A stretch of 40,652 nt of DNA, from positions 1 to 40,652 of the IMG/VR virus record IMGVR_UViG_3300009285_004900. One strand, 5' to 3'. The notes below the pieces were generated by a model, which did no database searches, was not told the origin of the DNA, and saw only the letters and a program-made list of their open reading frames with translations. The stretch comes from a virus. The translations under genes and the position numbers were made by a program. Below, piece after piece: positions 1 to 6,469 of this stretch. How positions within the stretch are numbered: position 1 is the first letter of the stretch; every line of letters starts with the position of its first letter.

Positions 1-397
1 TTGTGCCATCGTAAAAATTTTTCTTTGCCAAAGACACAAAATTGTTGACGGTTTTTGGGGTTTTGTCGGCATGTAATTTTATTGTTATATCGCCTTCTGA
101 TGTTTTGAGAAGTGCAGTATATGTTTTTTCTTTATCAATAGTCATTTTAGGGGTGGGAACTTTTGACGGTGTTGGCGTTGAAATGCGGGTTGGTGTCGGT
201 GTAATTCGTTTTTCTCCAGTCGGGATATTTAGCTTTATCTGATCGGTAGGCTCATTTTTTTCCCCAAGAACGGAAATATCAGAGGAACTGTTTTCCTTGC
301 CAATTTCAGTGGTTTTCTGTTGATTTTCATCTATCAAACTAAACGTAAACCCAAGCACCGCAATCAAGCCGAATAAAAAAATGATTCCGCCTTTCAT
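1..397 (-). CDS. Membrane-anchored cyclophilin-type peptidyl-prolyl isomerase, 3' end outside window
   Basis: The frame is open from an ATG at 397 to the left edge, giving about 132 residues without a stop. Residues 1-22 form a hydrophobic segment (IIFLFGLIAVLGF), a signal anchor. A threonine/proline-rich linker follows (TPTPTRISTPTP), then the start of a cyclophilin domain with the segments GDITIKL, TPKTVNNFVSLA and FYDG, which match the conserved N-terminal half of the family. Cyclophilins catalyse cis-trans isomerisation of prolyl bonds; this one should face outside the membrane. The active-site half lies beyond the window. It overlaps the preceding small gene by 59 nt and has no strong ribosome binding site. 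A second folding factor, GroEL, is encoded at 38421-40013. Confidence 0.8.
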   Translation of the reverse strand, partial: MKGGIIFLFGLIAVLGFTFSLIDENQQKTTEIGKENSSSDISVLGEKNEPTDQIKLNIPTGEKRITPTPTRISTPTPSKVPTPKMTIDKEKTYTALLKTSEGDITIKLHADKTPKTVNNFVSLAKKNFYDGT

Positions 398-524
398 ATT
401 TTTGTCGTAAAGTTCTCAACATCATTATTTTCTGTCTTGGTGTTAAATCTATAATCCTTGCTATCTCATCCAGCGAGAGCCTATGATAATTCCTAAGCCG
501 CGCATGTTTCTTTTTTCGTGCCAT
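339..524 (-). CDS. Small basic protein, function unknown
   Basis: A 61-residue ORF, very rich in Lys and Arg in its first 15 residues, followed by a segment LSLDEIARIIDLTPRQK that resembles a helix-turn-helix-type helix pair. The start ATG lies one base after the stop of 526-900, so coupled translation is likely. Its last 20 codons overlap the cyclophilin gene in a different frame, which lowers confidence in the C-terminus. No family recognised. Confidence 0.45.
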   Translation of the reverse strand: MARKKKHARLRNYHRLSLDEIARIIDLTPRQKIMMLRTLRQKYERRNHFFIRLDCGAWVYV

Positions 525-525
525 G

Positions 526-900
526 TCATAATGGTTGTAATTTCCCCCGTTTTTCCATCTTTTGTTTTAACTTCTCAACAAGAGCAGGATTTGCTTTCAA
601 TTGGCGCATTACTTCCTCACCCTGTAAATACGCTAAATGTCGTCTTCCGAAATACTGTTCAACGCTTGTTACTCCTTTTCCTTGCGTGATATTTTTGAGA
701 TAATTCGCTGCTGCATTTGTTCTCTCTTGTATTTTTCCCTTAAATTCCCGTTCTCGTTTTCTGTCCATTGCATCATTCCAAACGTCAACTTCGGCAATGA
801 CCCGTTCATTGTGTTCTTTAGAAAATCCAGGATCGCCGTACGGTTTCTGTTCCATGTACTTCCAATCCTTACGATCTATTTTGTCTTTCTTTGTTTTCAT
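526..900 (-). CDS. Hypothetical charged protein downstream of coat gene
   Basis: A 124-residue, strongly charged and mostly helical protein with no membrane segment or cysteine cluster. It is the first gene after the major capsid gene, separated by about 100 nt that contain a long hairpin (907-942). The 3' arm of that hairpin supplies the only SD-like sequence (AGGT) before the ATG, so translation may depend on opening the hairpin. The position suggests a virion or head-completion role, but no conserved domain is recognised. Confidence 0.6.
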   Translation of the reverse strand: MKTKKDKIDRKDWKYMEQKPYGDPGFSKEHNERVIAEVDVWNDAMDRKREREFKGKIQERTNAAANYLKNITQGKGVTSVEQYFGRRHLAYLQGEEVMRQLKANPALVEKLKQKMEKRGKLQPL

Positions 901-906
901 AACATA

Positions 907-942
907 CCTGGAAACAAGCGGATGAGTGCTTGTCTCCAGGTA
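907..942 (-). terminator. Long hairpin after the coat gene, no U-run
   Basis: The arms ACCTGGAAACAAGC and GCTTGTCTCCAGGT pair over 14 positions with one mismatch and a loop of 8 nt. It lies 63 nt beyond the coat stop. No T-run follows on the minus strand, so it may protect the coat mRNA 3' end or restrict ribosome access to 526-900 rather than terminate. Confidence 0.4.
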
Positions 943-1004
943 TATGATGGTTTGATTGGTGTATACCCCTTCTCCGTTTGCTCAAACCATCCAAAAGCAC
1001 CGTC

Positions 1005-2288
1005 TCAATCTGTCTTGCGAGTCTGTTTCCCGTTTGCTGCAGGAGCCAGACAGATGGTATTTACAAACCAGTGCATTACTGCCTGATATTGTATGGTGTT
1101 CTGCAAACGCAGAAGACCGCCACCGCCCGGATCTTCCATCCAGCTTACGTCGGAAACCTGGGTTATTTTCCAGGTAGAAAGGTTCAAAAGAAGAACCTCG
1201 CCGTCTGGAACATCATAGTCACGGAATACTCCAACTACATTTCCGCCGGCCGCAAACTCAAGTCCTTTCCATCCACCAAGCAATTCTGCCTGATTGACAG
1301 TCCGTCTCATTGCAGTTAAGAGATCGCCATATTTTCGATAGAGTGTCTTATTAACCAGAATGATAAACTTATCCTCTGCATCAGCATACTCTTGCACATC
1401 TCCATCTATAGTTTCAAGCCGTGCCAACGAAAGAGCCTCGCTTGCAGAACCGAAACTTGGAGTCCAACCAACAGTGTTTCTTGCAAGACCTGCATACGTA
1501 CTCGTTCCAGTAGATGAGGAAAGAGCTGCCCGAATACCCAGAAGTTCTGAAGTACCTGCGCCTTCTCCCGATCCATCCTGAATGAAGATTGCATCATCTG
1601 CCGCCGTAACGATTGCCGTAGGTGCGCCGGAAACGATAGACGTACCCGTCACTGATGTGATGGTTCCATCTGCCGCTCCAGCCGTACCGACACCGATGAC
1701 CTGATCGACTGCGAAATACTTGGTAGGAGAAATGTCGCCATTTATCGTACCGTAATAGTCCACTGCCCTGCCATCGTCCACCGTACCATAGCCTGCCTCG
1801 GAAGTTGCGATTGCTTCAACTGCAATCGTACCGGTTCCGACTGATCCGCCGGTTGTCCGCACCATAGAAACTACGCCGTCACCGCCACCATAAAGCTGTC
1901 TATTCACGTGTCGAGCGAAATCGCTCGAGAGTTTTTCAGATTGAGCTTGTAGAGAGTTCTGGACTGCTAATGTGTTGCTTTTGGATGCGTCAATTGCCAA
2001 TTTCGAGATATTCAAAGCGCCCGTCACAATCTCAACCGATACAGTAGCTCTGCTCGTGTTACGTCCACCTGAAGAAATAACGGAATTTCCGTCATCCGCC
2101 AAGTTTGCTACTCCACCATGTCGCGTTGTATAGATCGGTGCAATAAACTCATCATTCATAACCAGCGTTTCGCTGTCGCGCTTCATCTGGTCAAGAAGAA
2201 TGGTTTTCTTTGGGAAATTATCCTGAACATACGGCAATAAAACCTCTTTCAAAGTTGCTATTATATCACTTAATAAAAGTTCAGCCAT
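1005..2288 (-). CDS. Major capsid (coat) protein, HK97-type fold likely
   Basis: A 427-residue protein directly downstream of the scaffold gene, the usual place for the coat gene. It opens with an amphipathic helix (LLLSDIIATLKEVLLPYV), has a long Gly/Ala/Thr-rich middle typical of surface domains, and ends with a beta-rich segment similar to coat proteins of short-tailed phages. The ATG at 2288 is fixed by an in-frame TGA three codons upstream. There is no SD near the start. The nearest, AGGAGG at 2338-2343, is 49 nt away across a 9-bp hairpin (see 2289-2343). Assignment is from size, composition and gene order; no diagnostic motif is expected in this family. Confidence 0.8.
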   Translation of the reverse strand: MAELLLSDIIATLKEVLLPYVQDNFPKKTILLDQMKRDSETLVMNDEFIAPIYTTRHGGVANLADDGNSVISSGGRNTSRATVSVEIVTGALNISKLAIDASKSNTLAVQNSLQAQSEKLSSDFARHVNRQLYGGGDGVVSMVRTTGGSVGTGTIAVEAIATSEAGYGTVDDGRAVDYYGTINGDISPTKYFAVDQVIGVGTAGAADGTITSVTGTSIVSGAPTAIVTAADDAIFIQDGSGEGAGTSELLGIRAALSSSTGTSTYAGLARNTVGWTPSFGSASEALSLARLETIDGDVQEYADAEDKFIILVNKTLYRKYGDLLTAMRRTVNQAELLGGWKGLEFAAGGNVVGVFRDYDVPDGEVLLLNLSTWKITQVSDVSWMEDPGGGGLLRLQNTIQYQAVMHWFVNTICLAPAANGKQTRKTD

Positions 2289-2343
2289 ATTATTTCAATA
2301 TTGATCGTAAAGCTAATAGATCAATATCTCTTTTTCACCTCCT
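2289..2343 (-). promoter_or_regulatory. Structured coat-gene leader: SD, 9-bp hairpin, then AUG
   Basis: On the minus strand AGGAGG (2343-2338) is followed by ten bases, then a perfect inverted repeat ATATTGATC/GATCAATAT (2298-2306 with 2319-2327, 12-nt loop), nine bases, and the coat ATG. No other SD precedes the start. Folding would cut the SD-AUG distance from 49 to about 19 nt, or 17 with one added G-U pair. Phage T4 gene 25 is known to use a hairpin in this way. Confidence 0.6.
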
Positions 2344-2347
2344 TTCG

Positions 2348-3073
2348 TCAAACCCCGCGGCTGCGAGTCAAAGACTCACGTATAGCTTGTGCGAGATTGT
2401 CACGAGTGATAAGTTGGGGAGGTGGAGGGGCTTTTGATCCGGCCGTTGATCCTATTTGCGTTTCCATTCCTCTAGGTTTGATGCCTTTGAGTTTATCTTC
2501 TTTCCATTTGTCCAGCTCGTCTTCAAATTTGAGCTTATACGCTTTTTCGGGATTTTTGACACCGGTCTCATCCATATATCTTAAAAGGTCTTCAACTGTT
2601 GATTTTGGCTGTCCCTTTTCTTCCGCGCCTGATAACACCGCGCTTACATCATCAATAAGTTTGCTTCCTGCAAACGCATCTGCTATTGCTTTTTTTACGC
2701 GTGTATCAAATACATCTGTCGTAACAATTCCCAATTCACGGGCTTGCTTGAGCGCGACCTGCCTCACTTCTTCAGGAGATAGATTGTCTGTTCCACCTTT
2801 GGCTTTTTCATTAAGCGCCTTTTGTTTTTCTTCTTCTTCAAGGCGGGAACGATCCTCATCCGCTTTTTCAAGTTCGGCCAGTCTTTGGGATTTACGGGTA
2901 TAGTCGGGATAAAACTCACCGATTTTACGATTCCATTTGGTTTCATATTCCCTAGCTGATTCTCCCAGTCCAACCAATTGCGACAATTCGTCTTGGGTAT
3001 ATTCCTTTTCCCCGACTTTTACAGATGATGGCGGTTCTGGAGTTTCTGTTTTCTTATCAAAAAAGTCAGTCAT
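2348..3073 (-). CDS. Capsid scaffolding protein
   Basis: A 241-residue, highly charged, helical protein, rich in Glu and Lys with a coiled-coil stretch around residues 55-90 (KSQRLAELEKADEDRSRLEE) and a proline patch near the C-terminus (APPPPQ). This composition, and its place between portal-side genes and the coat gene, are typical of phage scaffolds, which template procapsid assembly and are then lost. The ATG at 3073 has a strong SD (AGGAGGTGAT, 11 nt upstream). It is preceded by the promoter/hairpin leader at 3131-3252, so scaffold and coat likely form one transcription unit. Confidence 0.75.
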   Translation of the reverse strand: MTDFFDKKTETPEPPSSVKVGEKEYTQDELSQLVGLGESAREYETKWNRKIGEFYPDYTRKSQRLAELEKADEDRSRLEEEEKQKALNEKAKGGTDNLSPEEVRQVALKQARELGIVTTDVFDTRVKKAIADAFAGSKLIDDVSAVLSGAEEKGQPKSTVEDLLRYMDETGVKNPEKAYKLKFEDELDKWKEDKLKGIKPRGMETQIGSTAGSKAPPPPQLITRDNLAQAIRESLTRSRGV

Positions 3074-3130
3074 TTTATTTGTTATCACCTCCTTTCTATG
3101 TTGCGAAGTTGTATATTCGCAAGAACGTCT

Positions 3131-3147
3131 GGAGGCTTTTTGCCTCC
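3131..3147 (-). other. Second hairpin in scaffold leader
   Basis: Perfect 6-bp stem GGAGGC/GCCTCC with a five-base loop, between the U-run hairpin (3156-3178) and the scaffold SD. It hides a GGAGG that could otherwise act as a decoy ribosome site. Confidence 0.45.
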
Positions 3148-3155
3148 TTTTCCAC

Positions 3156-3187
3156 AAAAATAGCGCCACTTCGGGCGCCCTCTAATT
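3156..3187 (-). terminator. Hairpin plus U-run in scaffold leader
   Basis: On the minus strand GCGCC-CGAAGT-GGCGC (3178-3163) is followed by TATTTTT. It is preceded by GCGAATTAGAGG, a block shared with the leaders at 11003-11040 and 35393-35425. It lies between the promoter at 3225-3252 and the scaffold gene, so it could attenuate that promoter as well as stop upstream read-through. Confidence 0.55.
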
Positions 3188-3224
3188 CGCTGCCTTGGCC
3201 GGCTATATAAGCTAGCTATTATTC

Positions 3225-3252
3225 ATTATACTGAATTTCCCTTGTTTGTCAA
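3225..3252 (-). promoter_or_regulatory. Consensus sigma70-type promoter for scaffold/coat
   Basis: TTGACA at 3252-3247, 16-nt spacer, TATAAT at 3230-3225: both hexamers are perfect. The -10 overlaps the stop codon of 3226-3417. The leader is about 145 nt and contains two hairpins before the scaffold SD. Confidence 0.75.
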
Positions 3253-3417
3253 TGGTACTTTCCCTATAGATGTCTGCAAAACTAAACTCCATGATCCGTC
3301 GTCACGTGCAATCCACGTGGGATTTACGGAAATTCTACATCCATACTCATCACAAAGCTTTTTATATTCTTTGGCAAATTTCTTCGGTGTTTTTTCTTTT
3401 TTCGGTTCTTCTGCCAT
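3226..3417 (-). CDS. Small hypothetical protein
   Basis: A 63-residue protein with a Lys-rich N-terminus (EPKKEKTPKKFAKEYKKL) and a compact beta-type remainder with two cysteines. It has a strong SD (AAAGGAGGTTTT before the ATG). Its stop codon is part of the promoter at 3225-3252. No family recognised. Confidence 0.65.
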   Translation of the reverse strand: MAEEPKKEKTPKKFAKEYKKLCDEYGCRISVNPTWIARDDGSWSLVLQTSIGKVPLTNKGNSV

Positions 3418-3429
3418 AAAACCTCCTTT

Positions 3430-3642
3430 TTACACTTTTATTCCCAATTTATTACATTCAACAATTAAAGCGTCAACCTCTGCAATTTCTGCATCTCTTT
3501 GTTTTATCTCACTTGCTTTTTGCGCCTCAATCGTTTCTTTTTGCTTTAACAAAAATTCAAGAGAGTAATTTGCCTCGGAAGTAATAGTGTCTTGTTTTAT
3601 TACTTTTATTGAATTTTCATCAATTTTAGTCACAGTGTCCAT
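3430..3642 (-). CDS. Small coiled-coil protein
   Basis: A 70-residue protein. Residues 28-60 form a Glu/Lys/Ala-rich helix (LLKQKETIEAQKASEIKQRD), a likely coiled coil. SD AAGGA before the ATG. It sits 12 nt upstream of 3226-3417 in the same operon. Function unknown; perhaps a chaperone or accessory factor of the fibre-like gene before it. Confidence 0.65.
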   Translation of the reverse strand: MDTVTKIDENSIKVIKQDTITSEANYSLEFLLKQKETIEAQKASEIKQRDAEIAEVDALIVECNKLGIKV

Positions 3643-3665
3643 AATTCCTTCTTTCTTAAATTATA

Positions 3666-4397
3666 TCATGCAAGCTCATTGACAGTTTTTACAGATGCGA
3701 TCGCAAGCCCATTGACAGTTTTTACGCTCGCTTTAGCAAGACTATTGATTGTTTTAATATTGGACGCGCCGCCTGATGGCGGTTGTACCGCAATTGCCGA
3801 ACTTACATAAGGAGCCGCCGCAGACAAATCATATTGGGCAATTCCCGATGCCCCAGCCGATGCTAGAGTTTTGTAAATTACATTCAAGTCAAGACCTGAT
3901 ACGTCAACGTGTTCCTGTTGAGTCCAACCAGAAGGAAGAGATGTTATGGTTTTTGACTGATCCCAATTTACTCCACCTATAATAAGACAATTATCAACGG
4001 TGGTCGTGATTGACGGGATTTTCGCCTCTGTTGAGTCATCAAAAGCAGTAATAGACGAAATATCAAAAGGGTCTCCGCTTTGAAAACCATCAATCCGAAG
4101 CATTACCGCTCCGGTTAAATTATCAGAATCAATATCGATTGTATAGTTAGCCGGTTCAGATGAGGCTATCCGGTAAAAAACCTGATGGTCAACTCCTTCA
4201 TTTGAGGCGTGAGAGCGGGTGTCAGCAAGAAGTTGAGTAAAGCCGGTAACCGTATAAGTATGATCTTCTGAAACGGCCATATCGCCGCCGACAAAAAGAA
4301 GCAAAAGATCACCATCAACTGTTCCGGTTGGAACAGCTATTGTTCCATCACCAGTACTCCAGCTCGTTTGTGTAGATGTTTGAATAACTACTGCCAT
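3666..4397 (-). CDS. Putative virion/fibre protein with C-terminal 11-residue repeats
   Basis: A 243-residue beta-rich protein (many Thr, Ser, Gly, Asp; almost no Lys clusters). The first 200 residues look like a single beta-sandwich domain of the kind seen in phage tail or decoration proteins. The C-terminus carries three near-identical units of the form (S/N)-(V/I)-K-T-(V/I)-N-x-L-A, encoded by 33-bp DNA repeats. Such tails are often trimerisation or attachment modules. It lies directly after another fibre-like gene (4401-5663). Assignment is by composition and context. Confidence 0.6.
   Translation of the reverse strand: MAVVIQTSTQTSWSTGDGTIAVPTGTVDGDLLLLFVGGDMAVSEDHTYTVTGFTQLLADTRSHASNEGVDHQVFYRIASSEPANYTIDIDSDNLTGAVMLRIDGFQSGDPFDISSITAFDDSTEAKIPSITTTVDNCLIIGGVNWDQSKTITSLPSGWTQQEHVDVSGLDLNVIYKTLASAGASGIAQYDLSAAAPYVSSAIAVQPPSGGASNIKTINSLAKASVKTVNGLAIASVKTVNELA
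3670..3760 (-). repeat. Three 33-bp tandem repeats in a fibre gene
   Basis: Units begin at about 3670, 3703 and 3736 on the plus strand (GCAAG-C/A-...). The first two are nearly identical, the third is diverged. They encode the repeated K-T-V-N-x-L-A units at the protein C-terminus and could change copy number by recombination. Confidence 0.7.
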
Positions 4398-4400
4398 AAT

Positions 4401-5663
4401 TTAGATATGAGTCATATAATCTTCGCTTGGGTCAAAATAAATCTCGTCAGCAGTTAAAGCTCTGCCTGCTACTCTAATTACATCATCAACTCCGCTGGGC
4501 TGTGCAACTTGAATATCTCCGGCGGTAGTTGAAACATATACTTGCGCAGAAACTGTTAAAACGGGAAAAGCGGTGTCTGCCCTTATAATTCCATGCAATA
4601 AAATCGTGGTTGCCGAACCATCTCCCGCAGCCGCCAAAACTACTATTCCCAACATTACATCTCCCGAAGTTGATGCCGCATTCGCATCAGCTAGCTCCCA
4701 GCGTGAATCAACAGCTGCAAGATAGACTAAATCTCCAAAAGCTAATACTGCTCCTGCCGTACCCGCAACAGTAATACCTGAATATTTTCCGTCCGCAGAA
4801 CCTGCGGGGTCTAAAGCGACTGATGAGTTTTCAGAAAGAGTAATTACGCCACTGGCAGTTGTAGTTGGAAGTGTAACTGTTCCTGTAAAAACAGGACTTT
4901 CCAAAAAAGCAACTGTCTTTCTTACAGCGCTTGTAGTAATCGTAAAATACAAGGCATCGGTTAAAAATTCCATTGCTCCTGCTTCTGCGGTTGTATTTAA
5001 AGTTCCAGATGTAAATTTGAACGGTGCGGTAGAAGCGGTGGCAGTTCCAGCCTTTAAATGAAGTACAGCAGTAGGCGTCGTCGTCCCGATGCCGACGTTG
5101 CCGCTATTATCAATTCTGACCTTTTCAACATTGTTAGTAAAAAATGAGATACCTGAACCAGTATAAGAATCTAAATAGAATAAACCTCGTTTTGCCACCG
5201 TCGCCACAGCCGAATTACCATAACCAAACACTGACATAGCACTACCCGTAGAACTATCAAGCTGAATAGCACTGTAACCAGTGGTAGCTATATTCTTGAG
5301 GTTGAGTGTCGCTACGCTATTGTTTGCTACGACATCTAAAGCAGTTGCGGGCCCTGTCGTCCCGATGCCGACGTTGCCCGTTGCACCGTCAATAGTCATC
5401 ACAGTTGTATCTACACCGCCATCATTAACTTTGAAGGTTATATCGCCGTCAGAAGCATCATTCTCTATGATTATCCCGCCAGTATTGTTTCGGAAATAGG
5501 TATTAGTGCCATCATGGTAAAGCTCACCATCTGAACCTGTACCTAAAAGAAGAGAGATGCTATCATTTAAGATAAGGTTTCCCGTCATCGTATCGCCGGT
5601 AACATTGACATAACGGGAGTCAAGCAATCCTAAAGTTAGTGCTGAAGATATAATACGCGCCAT
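4401..5663 (-). CDS. Tail fibre-like protein with repeated NVGIGTT-P motifs
   Basis: A 420-residue protein. It opens with a segment YVNVTGDTMTGNLIL, which is common near the N-terminus of phage fibres and appendages. Two GNVGIGTT-x-P motifs follow (around residues 100 and 195), each after a short IDxxGN strand; these occur in repetitive fibre shafts. The C-terminal 150 residues are an Ala/Gly/Thr-rich domain. The ATG at 5663 was chosen because the longer form starts with TTG and overlaps the previous stop. The two motifs share an exact 23-bp DNA repeat. A third, degenerate copy occurs in the unrelated small gene at 21636-21836. Confidence 0.7.
   Translation of the reverse strand: MARIISSALTLGLLDSRYVNVTGDTMTGNLILNDSISLLLGTGSDGELYHDGTNTYFRNNTGGIIIENDASDGDITFKVNDGGVDTTVMTIDGATGNVGIGTTGPATALDVVANNSVATLNLKNIATTGYSAIQLDSSTGSAMSVFGYGNSAVATVAKRGLFYLDSYTGSGISFFTNNVEKVRIDNSGNVGIGTTTPTAVLHLKAGTATASTAPFKFTSGTLNTTAEAGAMEFLTDALYFTITTSAVRKTVAFLESPVFTGTVTLPTTTASGVITLSENSSVALDPAGSADGKYSGITVAGTAGAVLAFGDLVYLAAVDSRWELADANAASTSGDVMLGIVVLAAAGDGSATTILLHGIIRADTAFPVLTVSAQVYVSTTAGDIQVAQPSGVDDVIRVAGRALTADEIYFDPSEDYMTHI
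5080..5102. repeat. 23-bp direct repeat, copy 1
   Basis: GTCGTCCCGATGCCGACGTT plus GCC, identical to 5356-5378, encoding the GNVGIGTT motif. A 19/23 match is at 21781-21803. Confidence 0.8.
5356..5378. repeat. 23-bp direct repeat, copy 2
   Basis: Exact copy of 5080-5102 inside the same fibre gene. Recombination between them would delete or duplicate about 92 residues. Confidence 0.8.
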
Positions 5664-5664
5664 A

Positions 5665-6069
5665 TCATGAAATTTCAAAAACAGTTATTGTTCCGCCTGC
5701 AGCCGCAGCAATACCATAAATAATCGCAGTTCCCATATCTATTGACGGAGAATATTCTTGAGTACCTACAGGAATACCACCCGTATCAGAAGCTGTTACT
5801 CCGGTTCCACCCAGCCAGCATTTAGTTGTGCCAGCATTAAAACAGATAAACGATTTCCGATTAGCCAATAGTGTTCCGGGTAGCACAGTAGCCGTACCGT
5901 TAGCTACTGCTATAGCAGTGGTTAAGACCACTCCGTGCAATCCTGTCAAATAAAAACCTCCATCAGCCCCAAATACTCCCCTTACGGTTTCAGCCGTTCC
6001 TGCCGTACCAGTATGTCCTACTAAAGCGGGAAATTGGTTTGGGTCTTGCCGTGCCGGTTGATCTGCCAT
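5665..6069 (-). CDS. Putative virion structural protein
   Basis: A 134-residue protein, Gly/Thr/Ala-rich after a charged 15-residue start (MADQPARQDPNQFP), with a beta-sandwich-like pattern and a low charge density. It ends where the fibre-like gene begins. Composition matches small decoration or fibre-associated proteins; no family recognised. Confidence 0.6.
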   Translation of the reverse strand: MADQPARQDPNQFPALVGHTGTAGTAETVRGVFGADGGFYLTGLHGVVLTTAIAVANGTATVLPGTLLANRKSFICFNAGTTKCWLGGTGVTASDTGGIPVGTQEYSPSIDMGTAIIYGIAAAAGGTITVFEIS

Positions 6070-6072
6070 AGA

Positions 6073-6282
6073 TTATTTTTGTGGTTTATTTAATAAATCC
6101 GTTATCTTTGTAATAAAAATAACTTTTCTGCCAGTATGTCCTCGCACCGCGTCAATTATATTCGCGTCATATCCGTAAGACTTAAAAAATTTACCTAAAA
6201 CATTCTCAAAGTCATAAATATTAGACCAAGTAGTTTCTGGGTCAAAAATAAATAAATATTCTAAGAATGCTAGTTTTTTCAT
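6073..6282 (-). CDS. Small hypothetical protein
   Basis: A 69-residue protein with mixed aromatic residues (FLEYLFIFDPETTWSNIYDF) and a basic C-terminus. It is packed between the structural gene (stop-start gap of 3 nt) and 6284-6469. No cysteine cluster or membrane helix. Function unknown. Confidence 0.6.
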   Translation of the reverse strand: MKKLAFLEYLFIFDPETTWSNIYDFENVLGKFFKSYGYDANIIDAVRGHTGRKVIFITKITDLLNKPQK

Positions 6283-6283
6283 A

Positions 6284-6469
6284 TTATTTCATCATCTTAC
6301 GAGCAATTTTAACATGCTCGGAGGAATAACTTTTACCCAATGATTTCTTCTTATGCCATTTAGAGCTTCCAGCTTTCCCCTTATTCATCGAGGCATAAAA
6401 TATTTGTTCGGCTTCGTATTGATTCATCATTGAGTATAAGACTTTTTCACCTGTTTTGGTTAGTAGCAT
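6284..6469 (-). CDS. Small basic hypothetical protein
   Basis: A 61-residue basic protein with the C-terminal stretch KSYSSEHVKIARKMMK. The ATG at 6469 has an SD (GGAGAC) about 9 nt upstream and overlaps the end of the portal gene by 23 nt. A longer form would run 107 nt into the portal gene and is less likely. Confidence 0.55.
   Translation of the reverse strand: MLLTKTGEKVLYSMMNQYEAEQIFYASMNKGKAGSSKWHKKKSLGKSYSSEHVKIARKMMK

Noticed and set aside
637-1086. 149-residue plus-strand ORF
   Set aside because: Lies opposite the well-supported minus-strand genes (526-900 and coat); no SD, and its sequence has no protein-like pattern. Treated as a shadow, like the other plus-strand ORFs over real genes.
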